64,000 bases of DNA from Hevea brasiliensis (Eukaryota; Streptophyta; Magnoliopsida; Malpighiales; Euphorbiaceae), in contig NC_079498.1 in NCBI RefSeq assembly GCF_030052815.1, positions 99,218,041-99,282,040 on the forward strand, in the 5' to 3' direction. The notes beneath the pieces were generated by a model. That model was given only the letters and a program-made list of their open reading frames with translations, made no database searches and had not been told where the DNA came from. The position numbers and the translations under genes are program-made. Shown one piece after another: positions 1 through 12,393 of the stretch (its first letter is position 1; every line of letters starts with the position of its first letter).

Positions 1-1124
1 AAGAATTTTTTATAATTAACTATTTTACCAAAAAATCTTATTTTACAAAAATCTCATAAAATGAGTCCTTAAATTATGTTGAATTATCTTATTTTTTCAA
101 CAAAATAATTTTATTTTACATGAAATTAATACTATTCATGAATTTTTATTATAGGTATAGACCTGTAAAATGGAGAATAAATAGATTAGAGAATTACCCA
201 CAAAATGTTTTCGATAAGTATCTCTGATGGCAAGTTAGAGCTGGTAAGAGAAAAGTGTCTAAAATTGATTAGAAAGGATAACATACTTGACTACGAAGAT
301 TTTAACTTTTTTTCTAAGCATCTAATAGAGTCCTATTTGGATTAAAAGTGTGATCTTAAAAAATTTCTATCTTTAAGAAATTACAATAAAATAGATTCAA
401 TTAAGAAAAATCTAATTAAAATAGAATTCAGAATCCTGAATAAAGTGACCTATAGATCCTTAGGATAAATTGTGGATCCAAGATAACAATAGAAAGGTAT
501 GATTTGCTTAGTCATATATTTTATTTTTAAAATCTTGTATATTTAATTAAATATGTATCTATAAAAATATATACAGTAGGATTCTTATATTAGAATATTT
601 ATGTCTAACTCAATCCTTTTAATAAAGAGATTAGGTTGAATTTAATTGTAATTCAATCAAGAGAATGAATATCAATTAGTGGGTTTTACCTTATTTATCC
701 AAAGAAATCACTACTCTACATTCAATTTTAATTTCCTTCCATACTTCACAAGTTCAAGACTCCATTTGCTAGCCTCATGGATAAAAATATGAATAAGAGG
801 GCATTTGGTTTAAATTATAAGTCAATCAAATATACTTATAAATAAAACATTATAAATTATTTGGTTTATCTTATAAGTTAAAAAAAATTATTTAAAATAT
901 CATAAGTCATAAGTAAAATAATTTACTTAAGCCTTTCTACTTATAAGTAAATTTGACTAATTTATAAGTTAAGTCAAGCACCCTCTTACTTCTGGCTTAA
1001 GAGAAATTCCAAAAAATTATCTTATAATTTCACGTAATATTTACCAATGACTTAAGAGAAATTCCAAAAAATTATCCTGTAGTTTCATGTAACATTTTAA
1101 TAAATCTACGTATTTGTCCATGCC
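1..1124. other. AT-rich intergenic flank, copy A
   Basis: No coding region is visible. The stretch pairs with 40937-42057 at roughly 92% identity by eye. The first ~93 bases match, in inverted orientation, a segment at 40207-40300. It ends at the target site of the gypsy insertion. Confidence 0.7.
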
Positions 1125-1129
1125 TTGAT
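1125..1129. repeat. Target-site duplication, left, of the gypsy element
   Basis: The 5-bp TTGAT directly before the 5' LTR is repeated at 11463-11467 directly after the 3' LTR. The empty site in copy B reads TCGAT at 42058-42062 with collinear flanks on both sides. Confidence 0.92.
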
Positions 1130-3783
1130 TATAACACCCCTAATTTTTAAAATTATTATTTTATGGATAATTATTTATATTTTGTTTTATTTAAATTTTT
1201 GGAAATTATTTGAAATTTTTCGAATTTTAGAAATCGGGTTCGATTTTCTAAAAATATAAGACTTTGATGATTTTTAAAAATTAATTTAAAGAATACGTGG
1301 CAAAACTAAAAATATATTTGGACTTTACGATTTTTTTTGAGTTTTTTAGAATTTTTTCGAAATTTTTAGGCCTTGTTTTCGGTCTCAAGGCAGAGTAAAA
1401 ATTTAAAATTTTAGATCCTGAATCGGACTGGTCGAATCAAACCGGACCAGTCAAATCAAACCGGCCATTTCCTTTTCTTCTTCCCTCCGCGAGCACGCCC
1501 GACACTCTCTCTCTCTCTCTCTCTCTCTCTCGTTTTCTTTCTCCTCTCTCCTCCTCTCGCCTGACCTTCCCACTCATGGCGCGTCACTGACTGTCCCCTC
1601 GCCACCCCACTGTCCCCTTCACATTGTCGCTTTGGCGCTGGGAAAACGCGCCATAAGACGCCCCAACGAACCGGGTCTTCCCGGGTCGATTCCGACCAAT
1701 TTGGCCACCAATCGAACCGGGTCTTGTGCCACACCTCTTCTACACCTTGAGAGCTTTCCACAGACACCAAGAACACCAAAATCCATCGAGCGATTTGCCC
1801 AATTTTTGTCCGGAAAGTTTCAGCCCATTTTGACTTTTGGGTTAAATTTCTCGCAAACTGTGAACCCCAAGAGAAAATCGAGAGTATCGTAGTGCTCCAT
1901 TCGTCTAGAGCTTCGCGGCAATACCAATTTCAAAATTTTCTGACACCGTTTTTTGGTGGGTCCCGCGAAACTTCGTAGTGTTTTTCCGAGCACTAAATGA
2001 GCTTAGAAAATTCTGTAAAAATTACATACTAACTCCCGTGTTGTGGGCTTAGTGTAGGTACCTTCAATTCACGAAAATTCAACGGTTGCCCAAGTTTGTG
2101 AATTTTGGGCCAGGCAAACAGGTTACCGAAAAAGTCTTGGAATTGGGTTGAGATTTTGGCTACCCCACCATTGTCAAACGTCTCGAGCGCGTTCCCGGGG
2201 TCGGAATCGGCATAGGTAAACCCGAACCTTACTTTTTCTTAATTATCTAGTGCTTGAATTGGATTAAAAATCCATAAAATATTTGTGGTAGCTTAGAAAA
2301 TTATAATTCCTTTTGCATTAGCTTAGTAATAATGCTAAAGACCGCGGGGAAAAATTTTAGAATTTTTAAAGCTCATTTGGGTAGTTTTTGCAAAAATGGT
2401 TAATTATAAGGACTAAACTGTAATTTTTCATATTATGATTGTTGACTGTTTGGATGGGCCCATGAGGGGCTAAGTGATGTGATTGAGTTATGGGTGTGTG
2501 ATTTGTGGATATAGAAGTGCGTTTTAAGCCCTTTTACAGGTTGGGTAGGTCCTGGGTATAGGGAAGACTTTGTCGGATTTTCAGCACGACTTAGGACATC
2601 TTTGGTCTTTTCTTAGTTTGTATTGAGTCAAATGTATTAAATAATTATAATAAAATTGTCAGGTGAGCCGAGACAGCCTTCCTCCTCCGCCCAGCCGCTA
2701 CAGTGACTTCGGTTAAGTCTGTGAGTAAAATATTAATTTTAATTGTAATTTCGATATTATTATATGTTCAAGCATGCCCATGCATCACTTATAAATATGT
2801 ATCTATGTAGTTAAACACTAGGCACATTTTATATTGCATTCATAGTTGTTGAAGTGTCATAAATGTTATTTGTGGTAATTTGGAGCAGTGTGTGTGCATG
2901 GCGTGCGTGTGGTATGGTATTGGATATGGATAGGATGGGTAGACACGGCTTGAGAGGTACTCGCTGGGACCTGATCCTTCGGGGTAGACACGGATTGAGA
3001 GACACTCGCTGAGACCCCGTATTTGGTTTATTAAGCGAAAGTCCGGCTTGAGAGACACTCATTGGCAGAGGTTGGATTAAGAGGGCTGTATAGGGAATCA
3101 GCTCTCATATATATATTGTTTGACAATGTTGGGTGTGTGAGTGCTCCAAATTTCTTTTTTGCTATTATGATATGAAAATTATGATGATATTGCATTTCAC
3201 TCCACAGGGTGCATTAGCTTTAGATAGCTATAGAGATTATGGTTAAAATTGATATTTTACTCTTTGAGTCGAACGCTCACTCCTGTTCATCTATTTTTCT
3301 AGGATACAGGAGGATTATTTGTTGTGGCTAACCTGCTCTTCTTCTTTGCAGGTCCATTAATAGTATTTAATGTATTTTGTACAATTGAGGTAAATTTTAG
3401 ACTCCGCATGTGTTAGAAGCACTTATTTTTATTTTAGGCCTGTATTATAAAAGTTATGTTGGACCTGTAAAATTATTAACTGTATGCATGATGGGATTGG
3501 ATGATGGAGCTGAGCTCCTATTTGAGTTATGACATTTTGATTATGTGGAGGGTGAGCTAAGCTCCCTAATTTATTATATATTGTGTTTACAGGTTAGACG
3601 AGTCAAAAACTCCCCGTTAAATGATCCATTTTATGGCCGAACTCTGTCTGGTTGAATTCTTGAAATTGGGCCCAAATGGGCTTAGAGTTGGGTTGAGGAA
3701 TAGTTAGGCTTACTATAGGCCTCGGGGGCTTTAGGCTGGCCCAGGTCCTAGTACCGATCCGGTCCATAGGATGGGTCGTGACA
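1130..3783 (+). repeat. 5' LTR of the gypsy element
   Basis: It is 2654 bp long and begins TA where the 3' LTR begins TG, so one terminal base has mutated. It ends in GTGACA. It contains a CT microsatellite at about 1504-1530 and three spaced copies of a ~20-bp CGGCTTGAGAGACACTC-type motif at 2946, 2991 and 3044. Confidence 0.9.
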
Positions 3784-3787
3784 AATA

Positions 3788-3799
3788 TGGTATTAGAGC
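3788..3799 (+). other. Primer binding site (tRNA-iMet type), gypsy
   Basis: TGGTATTAGAGC lies 4 bases after the 5' LTR. It differs by one base from the usual plant TGGTATCAGAGC, which pairs with the 3' end of initiator tRNA-Met and primes minus-strand synthesis. Confidence 0.85.
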
Positions 3800-3972
3800 T
3801 TTGGGTCCAGATTCATAGGGAATATTTATCTAAAGTGTTGGGAAGAGTCTAATAGGAGTCACATGCGGAGAATAGGGTCCACATTCATCTTGCATTGTCA
3901 TCTTTGCTTCTAGTTTCTGCTTTACGTAATTGTGTGTAAATATGAGTCTATAGAGCTTTGTAACATGCCGTT

Positions 3973-5324
3973 TTGAATTTTTGTGGGCTAATGCTATTGA
4001 ATTTCAGGAAAATATGTAGAAGCAGAAGAGCTGCTACTGCACCAGAATCGGATGTGCCTGACGAGGTCTCAGCACAGGATGAGGCACCTGCCCCGAGGAG
4101 GCAGGGTAAGAGGCCTAGAGCTACTCAAGTAGAAGAGCAGCTACCACCAGTTCAGGATTAGTCTTTTATGGCTCAGGGTCCCATAGACCCAATGGCAGCT
4201 ACCTTAACCGGATTGCAGAGAACCATCAATATGATGCACAGTATATGGTCCACCCTCCCTAACAGCAGCAGCCCACCGCACCAAGAGGGGAACCTTATAA
4301 ACAAATAATTAATTTCAAGAATTTGGTGCCTGATACTTATGATGTGTTAGACGATGCCTATCGGTTTTTGGATTCCTGCAAACAGGTAGGGATGGAGTTG
4401 CAGTTGACTGATAGGAGGCTTATAGAGTGTGTGCAGCACGTATTGGGGCCAGTGCCAAGACAGTGGATGACAGACTACGTACTACCTCTATTGAGGGATT
4501 ATCTTGGACCCAGTTTGTGGAACTGTTTATCAACAGGCTTGTGCCAAAAAGTTTCAGAGATCAAAAGCAGTGGGCCTTTGAGGTCTTAAGGTAGAATGGC
4601 AGATCTGTAGATGAATATGCTACAGAATTTTTGGAATTGAGCAGGTATGCCCCTACAGCAGTGGCTGCAGAAAGTATGAAGGTAAAAAGGTTCCTAAAGG
4701 GGTTAGACAAGAGGTATGCAAACCTGGCCATGATGTCTGATCAGTCTTTTGATATGGTAGTTGATCGAGCCTGACAGATTGAGATTAGCTATACAGGAGA
4801 TGATAGTGGAAAAGCAAAGAAGAATAGAGCAGAAGGTTTTTCATGTATTCCCTACACGGGTACCACGGATAGTGGCGGCCAAAGTCACTACAGAGGAAGA
4901 GGTAGAAGCAACAAAAAGGGTGGTATTAAACACAAATCTTGAGGATTCAGACCAGGGTACAGATCTAGCAGTGGTCACAGTTTGGGTTATAGCAGTTCTG
5001 GGTTTGGTTCAGGATCCTACTTTGCACCTTACACACAGTGTGGAAAAGGACATTCAGGACCTTTATATGATGGGTTCAGGAGTATGTTTCCGATGTGGCC
5101 AGCAGGGTCACTTTTTTAGAGAATGTCCAGTGTTCAGCAAGCCACAGATGGGGTCACAGGGTTTTGTTGCAAATGTTCCTCGTCAGTTGTATCCTCTTGC
5201 TTCCAGTATAGCAAGCAGTCAGTTCAGTGGCCAACAGGGCCGAGGACAAGAAGGACATGGATTTGGAGGCAGGTCAGGAGGTAGAAGTCAATATCAGGGT
5301 TCTGCAATGCAGGGTAGCGATTAA
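3973..5324 (+). pseudogene. Gag of the gypsy element, broken
   Basis: Structural capsid/nucleocapsid region in pieces. An N-terminal charged segment (3973-4161) ends in a stop, and a capsid-like stretch (4323-4589) lies in another frame. A C-terminal part (4761-5324) carries a CCHC zinc knuckle at 5085-5126 (C-x2-C-x4-H-x4-C) followed by Gly/Gln-rich sequence. The TAA at 5322 falls in the same frame as the downstream protease, where a Gln codon is expected, so gag and pol were probably one polyprotein. The several stops and frame changes mean no Gag can be made. Confidence 0.85.
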
Positions 5325-5375
5325 GCTCGGGTTTTCACCCTGACCCACCAGGATGTTCAGGCTTCCAATATAGTT

Positions 5376-6038
5376 GTGGGAGGTATTCTTTTAGTCTATT
5401 CTTATGAGGCTCGTGTTTTGATAGATCCGGGTACTATGCACTCATTTGTCTCCTCAGTTTTTGCCATGAGATTGGGTAGGAACCCTACAACTTTAGAATG
5501 CCCTTTTTCTGTAGCTACCCCGCTTAGTGACAACATAGATGTGGATATAGTTTTTTCGGGTAGCCCAGTAGTAGTGGATGGAAAGATCCTCCCAGTAGAC
5601 TTGGTTCCTCTACTAGTAATGGATTTCGATGTAATTTTGGGAATGGATTGGTTGGCAACTCATTATGCCACTTTAGACTGCAGGAACAAAAAGGTGTATT
5701 TCCACATACCTGGTGTGGAAGAGTTTAGCTTTGATGGTGATAGGAGCGTGGCTCCATATAATTTAGTGTCAACAATTAGTGCTAGAAAAATGTTGGGGTG
5801 TGCATGTCAAGGGTATTTGGCATTGGTGAGAGATACATCTGTAGAAGGTGTCAACATGGAAAATGTTTCTGTTGTCAGAGAATTCATGGATGTCTTCCCT
5901 GAGGAGCTTTCAGGGTTGCCACCAAGAAGGGAAATAGAGTTCTGCATTGATATTGTGCCCGGTACAAAACCCATATCAATGCCTCCTTACAGGATGGCAC
6001 CAGCAGAATTGAAAGAGTTAAAGGAGCAACTACAGTAA
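5376..6038 (+). pseudogene. Aspartic protease and start of reverse transcriptase, gypsy pol
   Basis: The retropepsin active site appears as LIDPGTMHSFVS near residue 17, where families usually have DSGAT/S, so D is kept and the second position is changed to P. A conserved ILGMDWL follows, then the linker into RT with a PPxREIEF-like motif and PYRMAPAEL. The frame stops at TAA 6036-6038 immediately before the next RT motif in the same frame, a simple nonsense change. Confidence 0.86.
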
Positions 6039-6713
6039 CTTTTGGACAAGGGTTTCATATGTCCGAGCACTTCACCCTGGGGCACTCCTGTTCTATTTGT
6101 GAGAAAGAAAGATGGGTCACTGAGGTTGTGTACTAATTATAGACAGATGAACAAGGTGACTGTGATGAACAAGTATCCACTTCCTCGGATCAATGATCTG
6201 TTTGATCAGTTCCAAGGGGCTAGATTCTTTTCCAAGATAGACCTACAATCTGGCTATCATCATTTGATTCCAAAACAGCATTCAGGACAAGATATGGTCA
6301 TTATGAGTTCTTGGTGATGTCTTTTGGACTCAATAATGCACCAGCGGCCTTCATGGACTTGATGAACAGGGTGTTCAGGCCATTATTGGACCGTTTTGTC
6401 ATCGTATTCATAGATGACATTTTGGTATACTCTCAGACTGAGGAAGAATACGTTTGGCATTTGAGGATGGTGTTGCAGACTTTGAGGGAGCACCAGCTAT
6501 ATGCCAAATTTTCAAAATGTGAATTTTGGCTAGAAAGTATCTCATTCTTGAGACAAGTGATTTCTAGTGAATGCATTCAAGTGGATCCCAAGAAAATTGA
6601 GGCTATAACTGATTGGCTTAGGCCTACAACAATCACTGAGATACGAAATTTTCTGGGCCTAGCTGGCTATTATAGGCGTTTTGTGTAGGATTTTTCCAAG
6701 ATAGCAGCTCCAC
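6039..6713 (+). pseudogene. Reverse transcriptase of the gypsy element, frameshifted
   Basis: RT palm and fingers motifs are clear: [18 protein letters not shown], then [10 protein letters not shown], then after a frame change near 6280 the segment [11 protein letters not shown] and the catalytic FIDD box at 6407-6418, followed by the thumb-region [15 protein letters not shown] stop lies at 6686. Both the frameshift and the stop inactivate the enzyme. Confidence 0.88.
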
Positions 6714-7366
6714 TAACTAAGTTAACTCGGAAGAATGTTCCATTCATTTGGACAGATCATTGTGAGGAGAGTTTCCAGAAGCTTAAGGAGTGTCTAACCA
6801 CTGCCCCTGTGTTGACATTACTGATGAGTAGTGAAGGATATACCGTGTACTATGATGCCTCCAGAGTTGGCTTAGGGTGTGTTTTGATCCAGAATAGAAA
6901 AGCAGTGGCTTATGCTTCAAGGCAGCTAAAGAGGCATGAGCAGAAATACCCCACCCATGATTTGAAAATGGCGGCTGTAGTCTTTGCACTAAAGATCTAG
7001 AGACACTACCTGTATAGTGAAGTGTGCGAGATATACACCGACCATAAGAGTTTGAAGTACATTTTCCAACAGAGGGATTTAAATTTGAGACAGAGGAGAT
7101 GGATGGAGCTTCTGAAGGACTATGATTGTACCATCCAGTACCACCCTAGGAAGGCTAATGTAGTAGCAGATGCTTTGAGTAGAAAATCTTCTAGCAACTT
7201 AGAGCACATATCAACGGAGAAGAAACCGTTTATTCAGGAAGTACATGAGTTAATGGATCAAGGTCTGATTTTAGATCTTTCTGATGAGGGGGTATTGTTG
7301 GCCCATTTTTCAGTGAGACCAGACCTGCGAGATAGAGTCAGAGTTTCCCAACACAGAGACCAATAA
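6714..7366 (+). pseudogene. RNase H of the gypsy element, broken
   Basis: Reads in the same frame as the second half of RT. Family motifs are [14 protein letters not shown] (first acidic residue), [10 protein letters not shown] and [15 protein letters not shown]. It is interrupted by TAG at 6998, where a Trp or similar codon is usual in this family, and TAA at 7364. Confidence 0.86.
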
Positions 7367-8755
7367 TTGATGAAGATCAGAGAAAGAGTACAGTAGGGTG
7401 AAGGTGGTGAGTTTGGATTTGCTAATGATGGCGCCCTTATGCAAGGTTCCAGGATATGTGTGCCCGACGTGGACAATCTCAAAAATGAAATCATGCGAGA
7501 GGCCCACTATACACTGTACAATGTCCACCCAGGCTCCACCAAGATGTACCATGATATGAAAGATAGCTATTGGTGGAATGGCATGAAGAGAGACATAGCA
7601 GACTTTATGTCCAAGTGCTTAACTTGTTAGAAGGTGAAGTTTGAATACTAGAGGCCGTCAGGGAAGCTGCAGGAGCTCCTTATCCCAAAATGGAAGTGGG
7701 AAATAATTACTATAAATTTTGTGACTGGGTTGCCTCGTACCACGCAGGGATATGATTCGATATGGGTAATTGTAGACGGTCTGACTAAATCATCTCATTC
7801 CTTGCCTGTGAAGACCACATATTCTGTTGCACAGTACGCTCGGCTCTATATTTGTGAAATAGTCAGATTGCATAGAGTTTCTGCTTCCATAATATCTGAC
7901 AGAGGGCCCCAGTTCACTTTTCGATTTTTGAGGAAGTTGCAAGAGGCACTTGGCACACAGTTGAACTTTAGTACCACTTTCCACCCTCAGACAGACGGGC
8001 AGTCTGAAAGGAAAATCCAAATACTGGAAGACATGCTTCGCATGTGTGTTTTGGATTTTGGAGGTCAATGGGATGATTAGCTACCCTTGGTGGAGTTTGC
8101 CTACAACAACAGTTATCATTCCAGCATAGGGATGGCACCCTATGAGGCACTATATGGCAGAAAGTGTAGGTCTACTCTGTGTTGGACGAAAATAGGAGAA
8201 GCGAAGGTGCATGATATAGACCTAGTGCAGTACACTTCAGAGATAGTTCCTTTAATCAGGGAACGATTGAAAATAGCTTTCAGTAGGCAGAAGAGTTATG
8301 CAGATCCCAAACGGAGGGATGTAGAGTTTGCAGTAGGCGATTACGTATTCCTGAAGGTTTCTCCGATGAAGGGAGTCATGAGATTTGGAAAGAAGGGCAA
8401 GTTGGCACCTCGGTATATTGGACCTTTTGAGGTTACTAAGAGAGTTGGAGCAGTTGCCTACCTGTTGGAGTTACCACCCAACCTTTCTCATGTTCATCCT
8501 GTATTTCACATCTTCATGCTCAGGAAATACATACCTGATCCTTCTCATGTGCTACAGCAGGATATAGTAGAGTTGAAGGAAGACTTGACGTTTGAGGAGC
8601 AACCTGTAGCCATAGTGGACTACCAAGTGAGGCAGCTAAGATCAAAACAGATCCATATGGTTAAGGTTTTGTGGAGAAGCCAGTCAGTGAAAAAGTGCAC
8701 CTGGGAGTTAAAGCGGGACATGCGTAGCAAGTACCCTTATTTATTTAATGTATAA
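7367..8755 (+). pseudogene. Integrase with chromodomain-like tail, gypsy, broken
   Basis: A zinc-binding HHCC region lies at about 7500-7627. The catalytic triad is visible as Asp at 7775-7777, Asp at 7898-7900 and Glu at 8006-8008, giving DD35E spacing. The C-terminal part has the GPFEV...AYLLELP segment, and the last ~50 residues (from about 8600) resemble the Tekay-type chromodomain that targets integration to heterochromatin. TAG stops at 7394, 7628, 7649 and 8078 break the frame. It ends at 8755, about 50 bp before the polypurine tract. Confidence 0.87.
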
Positions 8756-8805
8756 TTCTAATATTTTATTCTGCCTTGTGTAAAATTCGAGAACGAATTT
8801 TCTAT

Positions 8806-8818
8806 AAGGGGGGAAGAA
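8806..8818 (+). other. Polypurine tract, gypsy
   Basis: A 13-base purine run directly before the 3' LTR, the normal plus-strand primer position in LTR retrotransposons. Confidence 0.85.
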
Positions 8819-11462
8819 TGTAACACCCCTAATTTTTAAATTTATTATTTTATGGGTAATTATTTATATTTTGTTTTATTTAAATTTTAAGAAATTATTT
8901 GAAATTTTTCGAATTTTAGAAATCGGGTTCAATTTTCCGAAAATATAAAACTTTGATGATTTTTAAAAATTAATTTAAAAACCACGTAGTAAAACTAAAA
9001 ATATATTTGAACTCTACGAATTTTTTGAGTTTTCTAGAATTTTTTTGAAATTTTTGGGTCTCGTTTTCGATCCTAAAGCAGAGTAAAAATTCAAAATTTT
9101 ATATCATGAATCTGACCGACCGAATCAAATCGGACCAGATTGGACCGGTTGAATCAGATCGGCCATTTCCTTTTCTTCTTCCCTCCGCGCGCACACTCGA
9201 CACACTCTCTCTCTCTCTCTCTCTAACTCTATCATTTTCTCTCTCCTCTCTCCTCCTCTCGCCGCCCCAGCCTTCCCAGCTCGCCGGCGCGCCACCCCAG
9301 CTTGTCCCCCTCGCCGGCTATCACCTAAGGAGCCGAGAAAACGTGCCCGAAGACGCCCCAACGCGCAATGCATCGTTTTGTCTTCACGGGTCGATTTCGG
9401 CCGATCCGACTACCAATTGGACCGGGTCTTGTGCCAAACCTTTTCTACACCTCGAGAGCTTTCCATAGACACTAAGAACACTAAAATCCATCGAGCGATT
9501 TGCCTAATTTTTGTTCGGGAAGTTTTAGTCCATTTTGATTTTTGGGTTAAATTTCTTGTAAATCGTGAACCCCACGAGAAAATCGAGAGTACGGGAGTGC
9601 TCCACTTATCGAGAGCTTTGTGGCAATACCAATTTTAAAATTTTTCGACACTGTTTTTTGGTGGGTCTCGCGAAATTTCTTAGTGTTTTTCCGAGCACTA
9701 AATGAGCTTAGAAAATTTCGTAAAAATTATATACTAATCCCCGTATTGTGGGCTTAGTGTAGTTACCTTCAATTCGCGAAAATTCAACGGTTGTCTAGGT
9801 CTGTAAATTTCGGGCTAGGTAAACAGGCTACCAAAAAAGTCCTGGAATTGGGTCGAGATTTTGGCTACCCCACCATTGTCAGACGTCCTGAGCGCATTCC
9901 CAGGGTCAGAATCGGCATAGGTAAACCTGAACCTTACTTTTTCTTAATTATCTAGTGCTTGAATTGGATTAAAAATGCATAAAATATTCATGGTAGCTTA
10001 GAAAATTATAATTCCTTTTGCATTAGCTTAGTAATAATGCTAAGGATCGCGGGGCAAAATTTTAGAATTTTTAGACCTTATTTGGGTAGTTTTTGCAAAA
10101 AGGGTTAATTATAAGGACTAAACTATAATTTTTCATATTATGATTGTTGACTGTTTGGATGGGCCCAGGAGGGGTTATGTGATGTGATTGAGTTGTGGGT
10201 GTGTGGTTTGTGGATATAGAAGTGCGTTTTAAGCCATTTTACAGGTTGGGTAGGTTCTAGGTATAGGGGAGACTCTGTCGGATTTTCAGTACGACTTAAG
10301 ATATTTTTGATCTTTTCTTAGTTTGTATTGAGTCAAATGTATTAAATAATTATAATAAAATTATCAGATGAGCCGGGACAGCCTTCTTCCTCCGCCCAGC
10401 CGCCACAGTGACTTCGGTTAAGTCTGTGAGTAAAATATTAATTTTAATTGTAATTTCGATATTATTATATGTTCAAGTATGCCCATGCATCACTTATAAA
10501 TATGTATCTATGTAGTTAAATAATAGGCACATTTTATATTACATTCATAATTGTTGAAGTGCCAGGGATGTTATTTGTGGTAATTTGGAGCAGTGTGTGT
10601 GCGTGACGTGCGTGTGGTATGGTATTGGATATGGACAGGATGGGTAGACACGGCTTGAGAGACACTCGCTAGGACCCGATTCTTCGGGGTAGACACGACT
10701 TGAGAGACACTCACTGGGACCCCGTATTTGGTTTATTAAATGAAAGTTCGTCTTGAGAGACACTTGCTGGCAGAGGTTGGATTAAGAGGGTTGTATAGGA
10801 GATCAACTCCCATATATGTATTGTTTGACAGTATTGGGTTTGTGAGTTCTCCAAATTGCATTTTTACTGTTATGATATGAAAATTATGACGATGTTGCAT
10901 TTCACTCCACATGGTGCATTAACTTTAGATAGCTATAGAGATTATGGTTAAAATTGATATTTTACTCTCTGAGTCGAACGCTCACTCCTATTCATCTATT
11001 TTTCCAAGCTACAGGAGGATTATTTGTTGTAGTTAACCTGCTCTTCTTCTTCGCAGGTCTATTAATAGTATTTAATGTATTTTGTACAATTGAGTTAAAT
11101 TTTAGACTTCGCATATGTTAGAAGCACTTATTTTTATTTTGAGCATGTATTATAAAAGTTATGTTGGACCTGTAAAATTATTAACTGTATGCATGATGGG
11201 ATTAGATGAGGGAGCTGAGCTCCTATTTGAGTTATGACATTTTGATTATGTGGATGGTGAGCTGAGCTCTCCAATTTATTATATATTGTGTTTACAGGTC
11301 GGACGAGTCAAAAATTTTCCATTAAATGGTCCATTTTATGGTCGGACTCTGTTCTGTTGAATTCTTGAAGTTGGACCCAAATGGGCCTTAGAGTTGGGTT
11401 GAGGAATAGTTAGACTGGCCTAGGTTCTAGTACCGGTCCGGCTCATAGGTTGGGTCGTGACA
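8819..11462 (+). repeat. 3' LTR of the gypsy element
   Basis: It is 2644 bp, starts TGTAACACCCC and ends GTGACA. Counts by eye against the 5' LTR gave 9 differences in the first ~140 bases and about 33 in a 480-base stretch. Most are C/T or G/A transitions. Confidence 0.92.
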
Positions 11463-11467
11463 TTGAT
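11463..11467. repeat. Target-site duplication, right, of the gypsy element
   Basis: TTGAT, matching 1125-1129. It continues directly into sequence collinear with copy B from 42058. Confidence 0.92.
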
Positions 11468-12290
11468 GTATATAGATGTGAAAGTATTCATATTATTTTT
11501 TTTATTTTTATTAATTATAAACTAATATAATATAATAATAAAATTTTCAATTAAATTTTTTTAGTTTAAATATATAATATACCTAGAATATTGATAAAAT
11601 AAAATGATAATATTATAATTAAAATAATAAATAGAATAAAATATGGGACTGTTTTATAATAAAATTTATATTATAAATTTATAATATTATTTTGCTATTA
11701 TTTGGTATAACTAATGAAAAATTAGATGAAAAATTAGATGGATTGAAAAATAATTTAAATATTAATAATTAAATAGATGCATTTTAAAAATATTAAGATT
11801 ATTATGTAAATTTCATAAAATCTTAAAGATTAAATTATAATCTTTCCAAGACTTTATATATATATATATGTTTTTGTGTGAAGACGAAGATTTCATTAAA
11901 GAGGATTAAAAGGCTGGTAAACCCATTACAAATTGATGCTGGTACACAGGATTGACATTGAACGATGACTACTTTCGAGCTAGGCAATGTGCTACTCTGT
12001 TAGCAGAACGCCTGACATAATTAAAAGAGACTAGATTTAATTTTATTTTAATAACTTTTAAAAATACGAACATTTTATTTATTTTAATAAAAATAAAATT
12101 TAATTTTTTATCATTTTGATAAATTAAATAATTTTTAAATACTTTTTAATTAACTAAATAATTGATATACAAATTAAAAATATATTTTAAATTAAAAATT
12201 ACAAGTACGTAGTAAAATTAACCAGCTATTGTGCTACGCGCAAGCAGCGAAGCACATTTTTTCTATTTCGATGGAGACCATCACCGGCAA
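11468..12290. other. AT-rich upstream region of NRAMP-A
   Basis: No gene is seen. It matches 42063-42995 with many small indels. It contains a short TA run at about 11856-11870 and A/T tracts. It is the distal promoter region by position only. Confidence 0.5.
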
Positions 12291-12353
12291 GTCATGTGTA
12301 TATTATATATCACGGCACTCGTTTGCTAGAAAACAGAAAAGCTATCAGTGTTA

Positions 12354-12393
<40 letters not shown>

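Larger units (their letters stand above)
1130..11462 (+). mobile_element. Ty3/gypsy LTR retrotransposon, Tekay-like chromovirus, decayed
   Basis: A 10.3-kb element with 2.65-kb LTRs, a tRNA-iMet-type primer site, gag, then pol in the order protease, reverse transcriptase, RNase H, integrase, and a chromodomain-like C terminus, then a polypurine tract and the 3' LTR. The domain order, the long LTRs and the chromodomain-like tail fit the Tekay (Del) lineage; the lineage is inferred from memory of the family. The two LTRs differ by about 7% in the segments aligned. The coding part is broken by many stops and at least one frameshift in pol, so the copy cannot mobilise itself. It lies 1.2 kb upstream of the NRAMP-A leader and could affect chromatin there. 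Confidence 0.92.

Noticed and set aside
7258..8150. Several minus-strand open frames across the gypsy integrase
   Set aside because: Antisense shadows of the pol region, whose plus-strand motifs explain the sequence.
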